This document shows, in pieces, positions 20,752-30,890 of a stretch of 57,168 nucleotides of DNA. This DNA comes from Lentisphaeria bacterium (GTDB lineage: Bacteria > Verrucomicrobiota > Lentisphaeria > Victivallales > Victivallaceae). The first letter of the stretch is position 1; every line of letters begins with the position of its first letter. Made by a program: the position numbers and the translations under genes. The stretch is taken from assembly GCA_017504435.1 (NCBI GenBank), contig JAFVRD010000046.1, positions 1-57,168 of the forward strand. Reading direction: 5' to 3'. The notes under the pieces are model-generated. The model was not told the DNA's origin. It did not search any database and worked only from the letters and a program-made list of their open reading frames with translations.

Positions 20752-23700
20752 TTATATTTCAACTTCATCGTATCTGCCCATTCCGGCAACCGGAAAACCA
20801 AGTTCCACTTTGCCGTATTTTTCTACATCCCGGAAGCCAAGACCGGATTCGGCACGTACCGGACCCCATGCTCCGCGATCACCGTTTTTACCGATACGGC
20901 TGCGGCAGAAATTCGCCCGCAGCGAAACTCCCGGTACCGCATCTTTAACATTCAAATCCGTCCACGGGATTTTTGCCATGACCATATAGCCGCCGTCTGC
21001 AAGCGGCGCAAAACGGATATTTGCATAACTGAAACAGCCCTCCGGAAGAGCGATCGATCTGCCTTTGCCGTCTACACACAACTGATACACTTTTTTATCC
21101 GGAGTTTCCAGAAAAATATCTACACAGTCATTGGCGTAAGGCAATTTTGCCGGTGCCTGCACTGCCCGTGCTGTTTCGTGGGCAAAAAGGGCAACATACA
21201 AGGCATTGTCATCATAACTCAAATATCCGGTCGTGCGCTGTGTCAGTTCCTCCGTTGCGCCGTAGGGCTGCAAAGAGGTGATCTTTGCCCATTTCCCCAA
21301 TGCGGTTTCGGTCAATTTTTCCGGCACCTGCCGGAGTTTGGGCAGATAAAGTGCCGCCGGGATATTTCCGGCTTGTTTCGGGTCGCCGACATTTTTTCCG
21401 GCAACAAAATCTCCGGTATTGCGGTCGTTGAATTTCACAATGGCAAGTTTGAACATCCGGTTGGCAAGGATGTGGTTGTTTCCGGCGGCAAAAATCACTG
21501 TGCCGTCCCATCCCTCCGGAGCGTATTTTTGCAAATCCAGTGAGAATACGGTTTCCGGACGCTCCAGAAAATCTCCCAACCGGATGTAGAGATCCTGTTT
21601 TTTGCCGGTTCCCCAGCTGGGAAAACGGTTTTCCAGATAACGCGTGCCGATGCCCCATGAGAAAATCACCCGCTTGGTGTATTTGCCGTTGACCCGGTAA
21701 TCGACCACGATACCGGAGAAGTCGACTTTGGATTTCTCCCCGCCGAGCCAGACGTGCGAACCGGCTTCGAAAAAGGATTGCGCCTGCAGGAAGTTATGGG
21801 AAAGTTTCAGCTGAATACATTTTGCTCCGCTGAATTCAAATCCGCCGTAGTGATTGATGTCCAGCGTATCGTTGCGCCGGGTGGTTCCGGCGGTGATGGT
21901 CAACGTTGCGGGGTCAGCTGCCGCCACGACCGGAGGCAGATCGCGCTGCAGATTACGCAGTTCCCGGTGGCCGCTGAGAAAACTTCCGGCACGGTGAATT
22001 GTGACTCCATCTTTGGTGGTATTGACACTCTGCCAGTCAATTTTGGGCTGGATATAAGGATTCATACGGTGCTGAACCGCACTGTTTTTGCCTCCGGCAA
22101 GTGTTATTTCAGCACCACCGGTCAAAGTTCCGGCCCGACGGATACGGTATTTGCCGTTCCGGAAGTGTTCCGGCAGCAGCAGCGGCGATTTGCCGGTCAG
22201 ACAGCTGAAGCCGTCTTTTTCAATAACATAAAGTCCGCCGTTGTCATTTTTGACCGTCAGGGTTCTGCCATTGCGTTCAATTTGCAGAGCAGTTCCCGCC
22301 GGTTCCGCCGGACGGGGGATCCGCCGGTAACTCAGCGAATGGGTTCCGGCAGGAACGGTGATTTTTTGCATCAACAGCCCGTTGATATCACACCATTGAG
22401 CTGAAACCGGGCTGCCGTTCAGTTGAATGTCCGAGAATACCGCCGCTTTGTCGCCCAGCAGGATTTCCACACTGTCACGGGATGAAACGATTTTGTTTCC
22501 GGAAATTTCCACCCCTTTGCGTTTGGTAAACATATAAGTTCCCGGCTGGCCATTTACCGCATAAATTACCGCCGGTGACGGCACTATCACATACTGCACC
22601 AGATCATCTTTGCCGACGTTTTTGAATGTGTGTTTGAAAGTACCGTTGTTTTCACCGGAATAAACCAGTTCCGGTACGGCACTGCTCAAATTGAACCAGC
22701 GGTATTGACGGTAGCTGCTGCGGATCTCTTTGTCACTTAAAATATAGTTGAGAGCCGTTCCCTGCGGATAGCGGGTGCGGTATGCCCAGATATTAAGTTT
22801 CGTACCTGCAGGATAAGCGGAAAAACCGAGGTCGATGCTGACCGGCAGATCGGCAGTTTTGCCGGTACGGTTGATAAAAGAAAGTACCGTATCATTGGAG
22901 TTTACCCGGCGAACGGTATACGATTCCCAGGTGCTTCGGGGATCGCGTTTCCAGTCCGGCGTGTAATTGATCTGCTGCGGCAGTGTTTTGCCCATTTCAT
23001 ACGCTGACCGCATCAGCGTTACCGAACCGGGATTATTTCTGGCAATGTCGCCCAGCACCGGAACCCAGCCGTTGGCAAGAACCCTGCCGAAGTAGTTCGG
23101 AAATTCATTCATGTAGAGCAGAGCCATCCGGCTGCCCGGACGCATTTTGGAAACCATTTCCAAACCCAGCGCGACTCCGGCGAAATCCCGCCATGCGCTG
23201 CTTTGCAGCATCCGGTTTGGACACTCCATATAGTTGATATCTGCATAAGGATTGCCGCTGCCGTTGAAGTAAACGAATTGACCGTTGGCAAGCACGTTGC
23301 GGCGGATACCGTCCCATAACGGAACGCTGTGGTCATCGCGGATGAGTTCTCCCGCCTGCCAGTTGATGGTATTCTGATATTGAGCTTCATCCTGATAGAC
23401 AAAGCCGGTACCGAAATTTTTGCCCATGCCGCAGACAGAATCAATGATGTATTTGCGTACTTCCGGACGGTTGATCATCGTCTGATAGTTGGGCAGAAGA
23501 CCGGGGAAATGGATCTCTTTGTCCCCGGCACGGTCAAATTGACGGAAATATTCCGGGTGTTCCTTGAAAATCGGCGAGTGCTCCGCCGCCGCGACGGTAA
23601 TGGTATGGAAACCGACTTTCACCCGCGGGGTAACTGCTTTCATCCCGTCGATGTAAGTACGGATCTCATCGCCGGTGACAAAACCTCCGGCATTGCCGTT

Positions 23701-24684
23701 GAAGCCGTCTTCCCAGCGGTAATCTGCCCAATCCGTGGAGATCATAGTTTTGCAGATGATCATACCTTCATCGGAAATTTCGCTCAAAAATTTAAGATAC
23801 GGTTCATGTCCCCAGTTGTTTTCCACAAACACATCAAGCATGCCCGGATATGCTGCCGGAATTCCGGCATACGCCGCGGCAAAATCGGGATCTTTAGCGT
23901 AAACATTGTCAAAAAAGTCAAACAGATCACCGTTGAAAAAGACCACCTGATCCGCGTAGAAGAATTTACCTTTTTTGGCTGCCAGATCAAATGTCCCCAG
24001 TGCCATGCGCCAGCCGTCGGGCAGATAGTAGAGCCGGTCACTCTTTTCCCGGTAGCTGTTGATCGTGGACTGCCACCACGGAAAAACGACGGTATTATTG
24101 AGTTTCACCCGCAGATGGGCAAAACTGCCCTGTTTTTTATCGGGATTTATAAGTACCATGCCTTTACTGGACTGCACGTAACTTTCCACCCTGGAAGGCT
24201 GTTTGACTTGCGGAGCAGGAATAAACGGCCCCAGATAACCGGCTCCGAAATAGTAACTTTGCTGTTGAAATTCTTTTGCAAAGCGGCTGTCGGTAAATAC
24301 CTGCAGGAATTTTATCTCATCTGCCGCATTGGTAAATGTGAATTCCCGGCGCAGACCGTCATTGACGATCCGGTAATTTTTTTCAATACCGAATCCCGGC
24401 AGCCGGGGATTGGCGCACCGGTAAGTGACAGCATTGGGGGAATGTTTGACCTTTTGAACGGTATCGGTACGGTCGGAGGCTTTGCGGTCACCGGAATTTG
24501 CCAGCAGAAAATAGCGGTTGCTTACGGAAGTAATCACTTTTTTACCATCAGATTTGCGTTCGATAGCGGTGATATTGCCGGTGCGGTCATCAATATGGTA
24601 ACGCGCCACAGAGCTCTCCAGCACCGCTGCATGCAAAAGTGCGATACCGCTGCAAACACTCAACCATAAAAGATGTTTTTTCAT
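20752..24684 (-). CDS. Large secreted glycosidase-like protein with CBM9-like C-terminus
   Basis: The product has 1310 residues, with a signal peptide (MKKHLLWLSVCSGIALLHAA) and start 24684 set by GGAGGG. An N-terminal beta-sandwich (about 25-270) resembles those that precede retaining glycosidase barrels. A TIM-barrel-like part follows (about 280-620; DVFVENNWGHEP, TMISTDWADYRW, GFVYQDEAQYQN, FVYFNGSGNPYAD). Then come Ig-like domains and a CBM9-like sugar-binding domain (about 1110-1290; DDNALYVALFAHE, DCVDIFLE, MVMAKIPWTDL). The overall plan suggests an extracellular or periplasmic polysaccharide-active enzyme. No CAZy family could be assigned and the catalytic acids are not certain; D or E in YQDEAQ is a candidate. 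It lies between the AraC regulator and the pseudopilin. Confidence 0.75.
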   Translation of the reverse strand: MKKHLLWLSVCSGIALLHAAVLESSVARYHIDDRTGNITAIERKSDGKKVITSVSNRYFLLANSGDRKASDRTDTVQKVKHSPNAVTYRCANPRLPGFGIEKNYRIVNDGLRREFTFTNAADEIKFLQVFTDSRFAKEFQQQSYYFGAGYLGPFIPAPQVKQPSRVESYVQSSKGMVLINPDKKQGSFAHLRVKLNNTVVFPWWQSTINSYREKSDRLYYLPDGWRMALGTFDLAAKKGKFFYADQVVFFNGDLFDFFDNVYAKDPDFAAAYAGIPAAYPGMLDVFVENNWGHEPYLKFLSEISDEGMIICKTMISTDWADYRWEDGFNGNAGGFVTGDEIRTYIDGMKAVTPRVKVGFHTITVAAAEHSPIFKEHPEYFRQFDRAGDKEIHFPGLLPNYQTMINRPEVRKYIIDSVCGMGKNFGTGFVYQDEAQYQNTINWQAGELIRDDHSVPLWDGIRRNVLANGQFVYFNGSGNPYADINYMECPNRMLQSSAWRDFAGVALGLEMVSKMRPGSRMALLYMNEFPNYFGRVLANGWVPVLGDIARNNPGSVTLMRSAYEMGKTLPQQINYTPDWKRDPRSTWESYTVRRVNSNDTVLSFINRTGKTADLPVSIDLGFSAYPAGTKLNIWAYRTRYPQGTALNYILSDKEIRSSYRQYRWFNLSSAVPELVYSGENNGTFKHTFKNVGKDDLVQYVIVPSPAVIYAVNGQPGTYMFTKRKGVEISGNKIVSSRDSVEILLGDKAAVFSDIQLNGSPVSAQWCDINGLLMQKITVPAGTHSLSYRRIPRPAEPAGTALQIERNGRTLTVKNDNGGLYVIEKDGFSCLTGKSPLLLPEHFRNGKYRIRRAGTLTGGAEITLAGGKNSAVQHRMNPYIQPKIDWQSVNTTKDGVTIHRAGSFLSGHRELRNLQRDLPPVVAAADPATLTITAGTTRRNDTLDINHYGGFEFSGAKCIQLKLSHNFLQAQSFFEAGSHVWLGGEKSKVDFSGIVVDYRVNGKYTKRVIFSWGIGTRYLENRFPSWGTGKKQDLYIRLGDFLERPETVFSLDLQKYAPEGWDGTVIFAAGNNHILANRMFKLAIVKFNDRNTGDFVAGKNVGDPKQAGNIPAALYLPKLRQVPEKLTETALGKWAKITSLQPYGATEELTQRTTGYLSYDDNALYVALFAHETARAVQAPAKLPYANDCVDIFLETPDKKVYQLCVDGKGRSIALPEGCFSYANIRFAPLADGGYMVMAKIPWTDLNVKDAVPGVSLRANFCRSRIGKNGDRGAWGPVRAESGLGFRDVEKYGKVELGFPVAGMGRYDEVEI

Positions 24685-24809
24685 TGTTTTCCCTCCATCC
24701 GTAAAATTTATCATAACTGTTTCATCACACTATTTTTTGTCAACAATTACTTTACTGCATAAAGTGCGGTTTAGGAATGGATGATTTTGCCAACAAATGG
24801 CTGATTTTT

Positions 24810-25691
24810 TCAAAGCTCTGACTTTTTGCGGTCTCTCAGGCAGCTCGGCGGATATCCGAAGTGCCGCCGGAATACTCTTGAAAAGTAAAACGGGTCGGAA
24901 AAATTGAAACGATAGGCGATCTCTTTTATGTTTACAGACGGATTTTTCAACATAAAACTGCGGATCGCCAGCAGCCGGAAATTTTCAAATGCATTCCGGG
25001 GCGAATTGCCGAAAAGTTCATGTGATATCCGATGCCAGGTGCGGGAACTGACCCCCAGTTTTTTTTCCACTATCCCCGGAGGCAGTTCTCCGTCAGTCAT
25101 ATAGGTGTTGAATATCGCAGTTACCTGCCGGAGCAAACGGTTGCTGCGTTCATTGCCATCGGCGTTCTGCATGACCAATTCCGGAGGGAATGCCCCCGCC
25201 AGCAACCGGAAAAGCGCCAGAAACAACCCTTCACTGACTGAAAACGGCAGCTGCTGTTTGCCGGAGATAAAAAGCAGATCCAATATTTGACTGCAGAAAT
25301 CAGCTTCCGGTATCTGCATTATCTGCTCGGAGGGTGAAACCGCATCGGAAAAAATCGAACTGACATAACTGTTTTTTTCCGGATTCAGCAATTGAAAATG
25401 AAAAGCATAGAAGTTTTTGCCGCTGTGGATGTGATCCTGATGCTTCTGTCCGGGCTGTATCAACAGAAATTCTCCCGGAACACAGGATATTTCCACGCCA
25501 TCCAGTGAACTGTGATAATCGCCGTTGACCGGCATTATCAATTCAAAATCTTTGAAATGGGTGTGTAATTGCCAATTGCCGTTTTTTACCGACCTGACCT
25601 GCTGAAAATCCATCAACACCGGATGCAGTATGTAACTGGGCATCCGCAGTGATTTATCGGCAAACATCTGTACTTGCAGAATATTTTCCAT
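24810..25691 (-). CDS. AraC-family transcriptional regulator
   Basis: The product has 293 residues. The N-terminal half is a cupin-like sensor (THFKDFELIMPVNGDYHS, PGEFLLIQPGQKH), and the C-terminal ~100 residues are the double helix-turn-helix, ending with FSDPFYFSRVFRRHFGYPP. Such proteins bind a sugar and activate neighbouring catabolic genes. It is transcribed in the same direction as, and 125 bases ahead of, the secreted glycosidase-like gene, so it is the likely regulator of 17308-24684. Its own promoter is at 25736-25764. The effector is unknown. Confidence 0.92.
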   Translation of the reverse strand: MENILQVQMFADKSLRMPSYILHPVLMDFQQVRSVKNGNWQLHTHFKDFELIMPVNGDYHSSLDGVEISCVPGEFLLIQPGQKHQDHIHSGKNFYAFHFQLLNPEKNSYVSSIFSDAVSPSEQIMQIPEADFCSQILDLLFISGKQQLPFSVSEGLFLALFRLLAGAFPPELVMQNADGNERSNRLLRQVTAIFNTYMTDGELPPGIVEKKLGVSSRTWHRISHELFGNSPRNAFENFRLLAIRSFMLKNPSVNIKEIAYRFNFSDPFYFSRVFRRHFGYPPSCLRDRKKSEL

Positions 25692-25735
25692 TTGCTTTCA
25701 CCTGTTTTTTCATCAAGCAAACACACTTATGTAAA

Positions 25736-25764
25736 AATATAATCTGGATAAATCGCTTTGTCAA
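25736..25764 (-). promoter_or_regulatory. Promoter of the AraC gene
   Basis: On the minus strand TTGACA (25764-25759) and TATATT (25741-25736) are 17 bases apart, about 45 bases before ATG 25691. Confidence 0.75.
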
Positions 25765-25892
25765 TGTACTTTTTCGCCATATTCAAGAAAAAGTTGTACT
25801 TATCCGGTAAAAAAACAGGCACTGCAGCCAAAACAGCTCTGCGTAAAATTAAGTTTTATCTGTTTGGCTGTATACTGAACACCGACTGATTT

Positions 25893-25919
25893 TTCTGCGG
25901 CAGATATTCCGCCGCAGAA
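25893..25919. other. Strong hairpin after the AsmA-like gene
   Basis: TTCTGCGGC (25893-25901) pairs perfectly with GCCGCAGAA (25911-25919). It lies about 60 bases after the stop of the minus-strand AsmA-like gene and may end that operon, but no T-run follows on the minus strand. Confidence 0.4.
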
Positions 25920-25980
25920 TCGCGTCCGGACAGCAACCGGTGGCGGATGGGGGCTTTTTCAGTACTCTTTCTGTACAGAA

Positions 25981-27045
25981 TTATTTATTTTTGCGTTTGT
26001 TTTTTTTGAACAACTGCTTCAAGCTTTTACCCAGCTGTTTGAGCTCTTCATCTTTTTCGGCTTTTTTCAACAGTTCAGCACCGTGGAGGACTGCCGACTC
26101 AAGATCATCGGCTTTCACGCTTTCGACAATATTTTTGATATCACCGGAATATTCCCGGCTTTTTTTCCGGATGCTCTCATCGATTTTCATTCCCTGCACA
26201 GATAAATTTTCGTAAATCTGAGTCCCGGATTGCAATATGCTTACGGTCAGACCGGTTGCGACCTGAGAACCTGCCGCCCATGCCAACTCTGCGCCGGTCA
26301 GCCCTTTTTCATCTGTGCCCAGCGGCTCGATTTCCGGCAGAGTCACTGTCACCGGAGCTTTGAATTGAGGTGCATGCCGGGGAATGACCACTGCCCGGAC
26401 ATTTTCAATGGTCAATTTGTCCAACTGGAAACGCCGGGGATTTTTTTCCGGTGCGGGGGATTTCTGAGCAACTGTTTCCGGTTTGGCATCCGGTTGAGAA
26501 ACCGGTTTATTCACCGTTTCGACTTTGGGTTTTGCAACGCTCGGCGCGGCATCCGGTTTGGCAGGAATACTCTTTTTTATGTGTTTTAAGATATCATTTA
26601 AATTGCTGTTTTCAGAAAGCGGCAAATCAGTTTCATAGTTGAGAGTGATCTCCCGCAAACGGATCTCCCGGATAATGGATTTTCTGCCGGGCAGCCAGGA
26701 GAGAAGTTCGGTTTGCAAAGCCACATCACCAAGTTTCAAAGCATATTCAGAATCATAACCATCGGGGTTGTATACGGTCAGATTTTTTATGGCAACATGT
26801 CCATTGAAAGGTTTTATGGAAATATCTTCCAATTCAAAACGCACCCCGGCGATCTCCGGCCCGAAATTTTCGATCACCCCTTTTACTGCCGGTTCAATGA
26901 AAATCACCAGACAGCTCAACGCCGCAACGATCAGAACAATGATGATACCGGTCACCCAGAGCAGAAGCCTGACGGTTTTTTTCAGAATGCTTTTTTTTCC
27001 GGCAGCATCATCCTGCCGGGGAACAGAATTTTGTTTGTCATCCAT
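25981..27045 (-). CDS. AsmA-like membrane-anchored protein
   Basis: The product has 354 residues. A lysine- and glutamine-rich cytoplasmic start is followed by one membrane helix (about residues 30-52, LLLWVTGIIIVLIVAALS). The periplasmic part begins like AsmA/DUF748 proteins (VRFELEDISIKPFNGHVAIKNLTVYNP). A proline-, lysine- and alanine-rich linker lies near residues 140-190, and the tail is very lysine-rich. Family members are linked to outer-membrane lipid transport. It follows uvrA by about 70 bases. Family assignment is moderate, and the exact role unknown. Confidence 0.7.
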   Translation of the reverse strand: MDDKQNSVPRQDDAAGKKSILKKTVRLLLWVTGIIIVLIVAALSCLVIFIEPAVKGVIENFGPEIAGVRFELEDISIKPFNGHVAIKNLTVYNPDGYDSEYALKLGDVALQTELLSWLPGRKSIIREIRLREITLNYETDLPLSENSNLNDILKHIKKSIPAKPDAAPSVAKPKVETVNKPVSQPDAKPETVAQKSPAPEKNPRRFQLDKLTIENVRAVVIPRHAPQFKAPVTVTLPEIEPLGTDEKGLTGAELAWAAGSQVATGLTVSILQSGTQIYENLSVQGMKIDESIRKKSREYSGDIKNIVESVKADDLESAVLHGAELLKKAEKDEELKQLGKSLKQLFKKNKRKNK

Positions 27046-27116
27046 GAGTTTTTATCCTTGTTGCTTTATGAAGTGAAAATAAAATTTATTAAATCCGTGG
27101 TTGGATCGGCCTTCGT

Positions 27117-29984
27117 TTATTTTTTCCTGTCTGGAGCAGTACATTTCAAATACGGCTTCAGAAAATGTCCGGTATGGGATTTTTTGACTTTGACTATCTC
27201 CTCCGGAGTACCGCAGGCGATGATCGTACCGCCGTTATCACCGCCTTCCGGACCCAAATCTATTATATGGTCAGCGGTTTTTATCACATCCAGATTGTGT
27301 TCAATGACGATCACGGTATTGCCCTGATCCCGGAGTTTGAACAGCACTTTGAGAAGCTGGTCAATATCTGCCAGATGCAGTCCGGTGGTCGGTTCATCCA
27401 GAATATATACCGTATGCCCCCGTGGTATGCGTGCCAATTCCGTTGCCAGTTTGACCCGCTGCGCTTCACCTCCGGAGAGGGTGGTCGCACTTTGACCGAG
27501 TTTCAAATATCCCAGCCCCACATCCTGCAGGGTCTGCAGTTTGCGTTTCAGCGGAGTAATGGTGCTGAAAAGTTCCAATGCCTGATCAATAGTCAGATCC
27601 AGCACTTCTGCAATATTCAAGCCTTTATAGCGTACTTGCAATGTTTCGCTGTTGAACCGTTTACCGCCGCAGCTTGTGCAGGTGACATAGGCATCGGCAA
27701 GAAATTGCATTTCAATTTTGCGGATCCCGTCACCGGCACACTCTTCGCATCTGCCGCCTTTGATGTTGAAACTGAATCTTCCCGGGGAATAGCCGCGGAT
27801 CCTGGCTTCCGGCAATTCCGCAAAAAGTTTACGGATGATATCAAATGCTCCGGTGTAAGTCGCCGGATTTGAACGCGGGGTGCGTCCAATGGGACTCTGG
27901 TCGATCACAATGGCTTTATCAACATTTTCCAGACCTTCCACACTTTGACATTTGCCGACCGGTTCATCCATTATGCCCTGATGTGCGTTGAGCGCACGCA
28001 CCAGAATGCCGTTTATCAGCGAGGATTTGCCGGAACCGGATACTCCGGTCACACAGGTGAATGTCCCCAACGGAAAAACCGCCGTGACGTTTTTCAGGTT
28101 GTGGAAAGCTCCTTTGCGGACAGTGACCGTCTTGCCATTGCCGGGATGCCTGGCTTCCGGAACGGCTATTTTGCGGCGTCCGGCGATAAAGTCTCCGGTC
28201 AGAGAACGGGGAAATCCGGCGATTTCCTCCGGTTTGCCGATGGCAACGATCTCGCCGCCGTGAACTCCTGCTCCCGGGCCCAGATCCAGCAGATAATCCG
28301 CCCGCATGATCGTATCCAGGTCATGTTCAACCACAATGACACTGTTGCCCAGATCCCGGAGTTTTTCCAGAGTAGCCAGAAGCATATCATTATCCCGCTG
28401 ATGCAAACCTATGGACGGTTCATCCAGAATATACAGTACTCCGACCAATCCGCAGCCCAGCTGGGTCGCCAGCCGGATGCGTTGAGCTTCGCCGCCGGAA
28501 AGAGTACTGCTGACCCGGTTCAGCGTCAGGTAATTCAATCCGACATCACAGAGAAATTCCAGACGGCTGCCGATCTCTTTGAGAACATCTGCCGCAATGA
28601 CCGTTTTTTCGGCGTCCAAAGTCAGATTTTTGATGAATTCTCCGGCTTTATCAATGCTCATCGCGTTGAATTCAGCTAAATTTATCCCGCCGACTTTGAC
28701 TGAAAGCGAGACCGGGTTGAGCCGCGCACCGTGACACTCCGGGCAGATGCGCGGACTTTGATAAGCACTGAGCCGTTCCCGGACCGAATCGGATTCCGTT
28801 TCGACCATCCGGCGGCGCAGATTCTCCAATACGCCCTCAAAAGGTTTGCTCCAATGGTATTTTTTGCCGTGCATGCGGTAGTCAAATTCCAGAGGTTCTT
28901 CTCCGGTACCGAAAAGCAGTTTGTGCCGGAACTCCTCCGGAAGTTTTTCAAATGGGATTGAGAGATAATTATCCTCTCCGAATTGCTCCACAAACTTACG
29001 CAGCAGTAGATTGTAATACATTATCAGATGTCTCGGCCCGCGCCGCCAGCCGGGGATCGCCCCATTACGGATGGACAGTGACGGATCGGGAACCACTTTT
29101 TCCGGATCCATGCACAACTGTATGCCCAGACCGTTGCAGCAGGGACATGCACCGTAGGGGGAGTTGAAACTGAAATTACGCGGCAGTAATTCTCCGAAAG
29201 ATATCCCGCACTCCAGACAGGCAAGTTTCTCGCAGAAACTTTTTTCTGAAAATTCCGCATTTTCCCCATCCAGTACCACGGTCAAAACTCCGTCTCCCAT
29301 TTTCAAGGCGGTTTCAACTGAATCGGTCAATCTGGAACGCTCGATTTTGCCGGTGATCAGCCGGTCGATCACCGCTTCAATGGTATGGCGGCGGGTTTTG
29401 GCAAGCGGTTCTTCCAAATCATCCAGCAAAATTATTTCACCGTCGATCCTCGCTCTGACCAGACCGTCGCTGCGGAGCTTGTCCAGAATGTCCCGGTGTT
29501 CACCTTTGCGTCCGGAAACTGCCGGAGCCAGCAAAGTCAATTTACTGCCGGGAGCCAGAGCCAGCAATTGCCGGGTGATCGCTTCCGGGGATTGGGAGAC
29601 CAGATGTCTGCCGCACTGCGGACAATGTGGTTCTCCGGCATGAGCGTAGAGCAAACGCAGATAGTCATAGATCTCGGTAACTGTGGCAACGGTGGAGCGC
29701 GGTGTGCCTCCGGCACTGCGCTGTTCAATGGCGATCGCCGGAGCCAGTCCCTCAATATGTTCGACTTTCGGTTTCTGCATCAGATCCAGAAATTGCCGGG
29801 CATACGCGGAGAGACTTTCCACATACCGCCTTTGCCCTTCAGCATAAAGGGTATCAAATGCCAGCGAAGATTTTCCGGAACCGGACAAACCGGTGATGAC
29901 CACCAGTTTATTACGGGGGATCGTGACATCAAAATTTTTCAAATTGTTCTGAGCCGCGCCCCGGATGACAATATTTTCCAGCAT
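27117..29984 (-). CDS. uvrA: Excinuclease ABC subunit A
   Basis: UvrA is the damage-recognition ATPase of nucleotide excision repair. It has 955 residues, the usual length. The first ATPase half has Walker [10 protein letters not shown] near residue 33 and signature [14 protein letters not shown]; the second has GVSGSGKSS and [14 protein letters not shown]. Zinc ligands are CLECG..CPCC in the first half and [17 protein letters not shown] in the second. ATG 29984 (MLENIVIRG) is preferred, with ATG 29990 an alternative that overlaps the stop of the NUDIX gene. Either way it is closely coupled to that gene. Confidence 0.97.
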   Translation of the reverse strand: MLENIVIRGAAQNNLKNFDVTIPRNKLVVITGLSGSGKSSLAFDTLYAEGQRRYVESLSAYARQFLDLMQKPKVEHIEGLAPAIAIEQRSAGGTPRSTVATVTEIYDYLRLLYAHAGEPHCPQCGRHLVSQSPEAITRQLLALAPGSKLTLLAPAVSGRKGEHRDILDKLRSDGLVRARIDGEIILLDDLEEPLAKTRRHTIEAVIDRLITGKIERSRLTDSVETALKMGDGVLTVVLDGENAEFSEKSFCEKLACLECGISFGELLPRNFSFNSPYGACPCCNGLGIQLCMDPEKVVPDPSLSIRNGAIPGWRRGPRHLIMYYNLLLRKFVEQFGEDNYLSIPFEKLPEEFRHKLLFGTGEEPLEFDYRMHGKKYHWSKPFEGVLENLRRRMVETESDSVRERLSAYQSPRICPECHGARLNPVSLSVKVGGINLAEFNAMSIDKAGEFIKNLTLDAEKTVIAADVLKEIGSRLEFLCDVGLNYLTLNRVSSTLSGGEAQRIRLATQLGCGLVGVLYILDEPSIGLHQRDNDMLLATLEKLRDLGNSVIVVEHDLDTIMRADYLLDLGPGAGVHGGEIVAIGKPEEIAGFPRSLTGDFIAGRRKIAVPEARHPGNGKTVTVRKGAFHNLKNVTAVFPLGTFTCVTGVSGSGKSSLINGILVRALNAHQGIMDEPVGKCQSVEGLENVDKAIVIDQSPIGRTPRSNPATYTGAFDIIRKLFAELPEARIRGYSPGRFSFNIKGGRCEECAGDGIRKIEMQFLADAYVTCTSCGGKRFNSETLQVRYKGLNIAEVLDLTIDQALELFSTITPLKRKLQTLQDVGLGYLKLGQSATTLSGGEAQRVKLATELARIPRGHTVYILDEPTTGLHLADIDQLLKVLFKLRDQGNTVIVIEHNLDVIKTADHIIDLGPEGGDNGGTIIACGTPEEIVKVKKSHTGHFLKPYLKCTAPDRKK

Positions 29985-29986
29985 TT

Positions 29987-30577
29987 TCACAATCCGATCT
30001 GCCGGAATGCCAGAACAGTGTGCAATTTGCTGTCAATGCCGCATCCGGCGTTTTCCATAGCAGTGATAAATTCAGCCAGTTCAGAATTTTTGACCCTGAA
30101 AACCTCGATATTTTCACACTCTTCCTGATGATTTTCCGGTATGAAGCCGTCCGGATAAGCCGCGCCGTCGATCTCCATGACCGCCAGAATGATCGATTCT
30201 CCGGTCATTCCCGGAGAGCTGTATGAGCCGTTGAATAATTTGGTTACTTTGCCTGTAAATCCGGTCTCTTCATACAACTCCCGGAGTGCGGTGGTTTGTG
30301 CAGTTTCGCCGGGGTCGATCAATCCTGCCGGAAATTCCACCATCAATTTACCGGCAGGCGGACGGAATTGGCGCACCAGCACCAATTCATCATCCGGTAC
30401 GATTTTTGCCACAATAAATACGGCATCGGCAGAGCCGGGGACCGTCCCGGGAAGTTTACGGCGGCTGACCGCTTCCCAGGAACGTTTCACACCTCCGGCA
30501 TCGGTGTAGTGAACTTTTTCACTGACCAGAAATCTGCCTTCGGAAATAAGTTCTGTTGAATCAACGTGCGGCTGCAT
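29987..30577 (-). CDS. NUDIX hydrolase, ADP-ribose pyrophosphatase type
   Basis: The product has 196 residues. The NUDIX box is complete: G85, E91, R99, E100, E103, E104 and G106 (GLIDPGETAQTTALRELYEE). The upstream EFPAG and the size fit ADP-ribose pyrophosphatases, which hydrolyse ADP-ribose to AMP and ribose 5-phosphate. Other NDP-sugars or coenzymes are possible. It lies between the ABM-domain gene (six bases upstream) and uvrA (overlap or near-overlap) in one minus-strand operon. Confidence 0.9.
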   Translation of the reverse strand: MQPHVDSTELISEGRFLVSEKVHYTDAGGVKRSWEAVSRRKLPGTVPGSADAVFIVAKIVPDDELVLVRQFRPPAGKLMVEFPAGLIDPGETAQTTALRELYEETGFTGKVTKLFNGSYSSPGMTGESIILAVMEIDGAAYPDGFIPENHQEECENIEVFRVKNSELAEFITAMENAGCGIDSKLHTVLAFRQIGL

Positions 30578-30583
30578 ATTTTC

Positions 30584-30874
30584 TCACTTGATCTCGGTGG
30601 CAAATTTTCCCGCCGGTTCTTTTGCCAGCAGTCTGTTTTTATCAGCAAGGAAAGCGGTCAGATGAGGGGTCTGCATGTGAAAATCCAGAGCTGCCTCATT
30701 CTGCCACTGCTCATAGATCATGAATTCATCCGGATCACCGGTGGTATGCAGACGGTAACAGATGTTCCCGGCTTCTTTACGGGTCTCAACGGCAAGAGCC
30801 TGCAATGCCGCCAGCATTTCAGCACCTTTGCCGGGGGCGGCATTTATGGGGCAGAATAAAGTTATTTCACTCAT
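30584..30874 (-). CDS. ABM-domain protein (YgiN-like monooxygenase family)
   Basis: The product has 96 residues from ATG 30874, chosen over an upstream TTG because AGGA stands seven bases before it. It shows the ferredoxin-like ABM pattern: ITLFCPINAAPGKGAEMLAAL, then YRLHTTGDPDEFMIYEQW and a C-terminal HMQTPHLTAFL. Members form dimers and act as quinol or small-aromatic monooxygenases, but many have no known substrate. It is the third gene of the folD-uvrA run. Confidence 0.85.
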   Translation of the reverse strand: MSEITLFCPINAAPGKGAEMLAALQALAVETRKEAGNICYRLHTTGDPDEFMIYEQWQNEAALDFHMQTPHLTAFLADKNRLLAKEPAGKFATEIK

Positions 30875-30890
30875 AATCCTGGGCACCTTG

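Noticed and set aside
23329-24669. 446-codon open frame antisense to the secreted glycosidase-like gene
   Set aside because: Shadow of the real gene; no domain, start signal or promoter.
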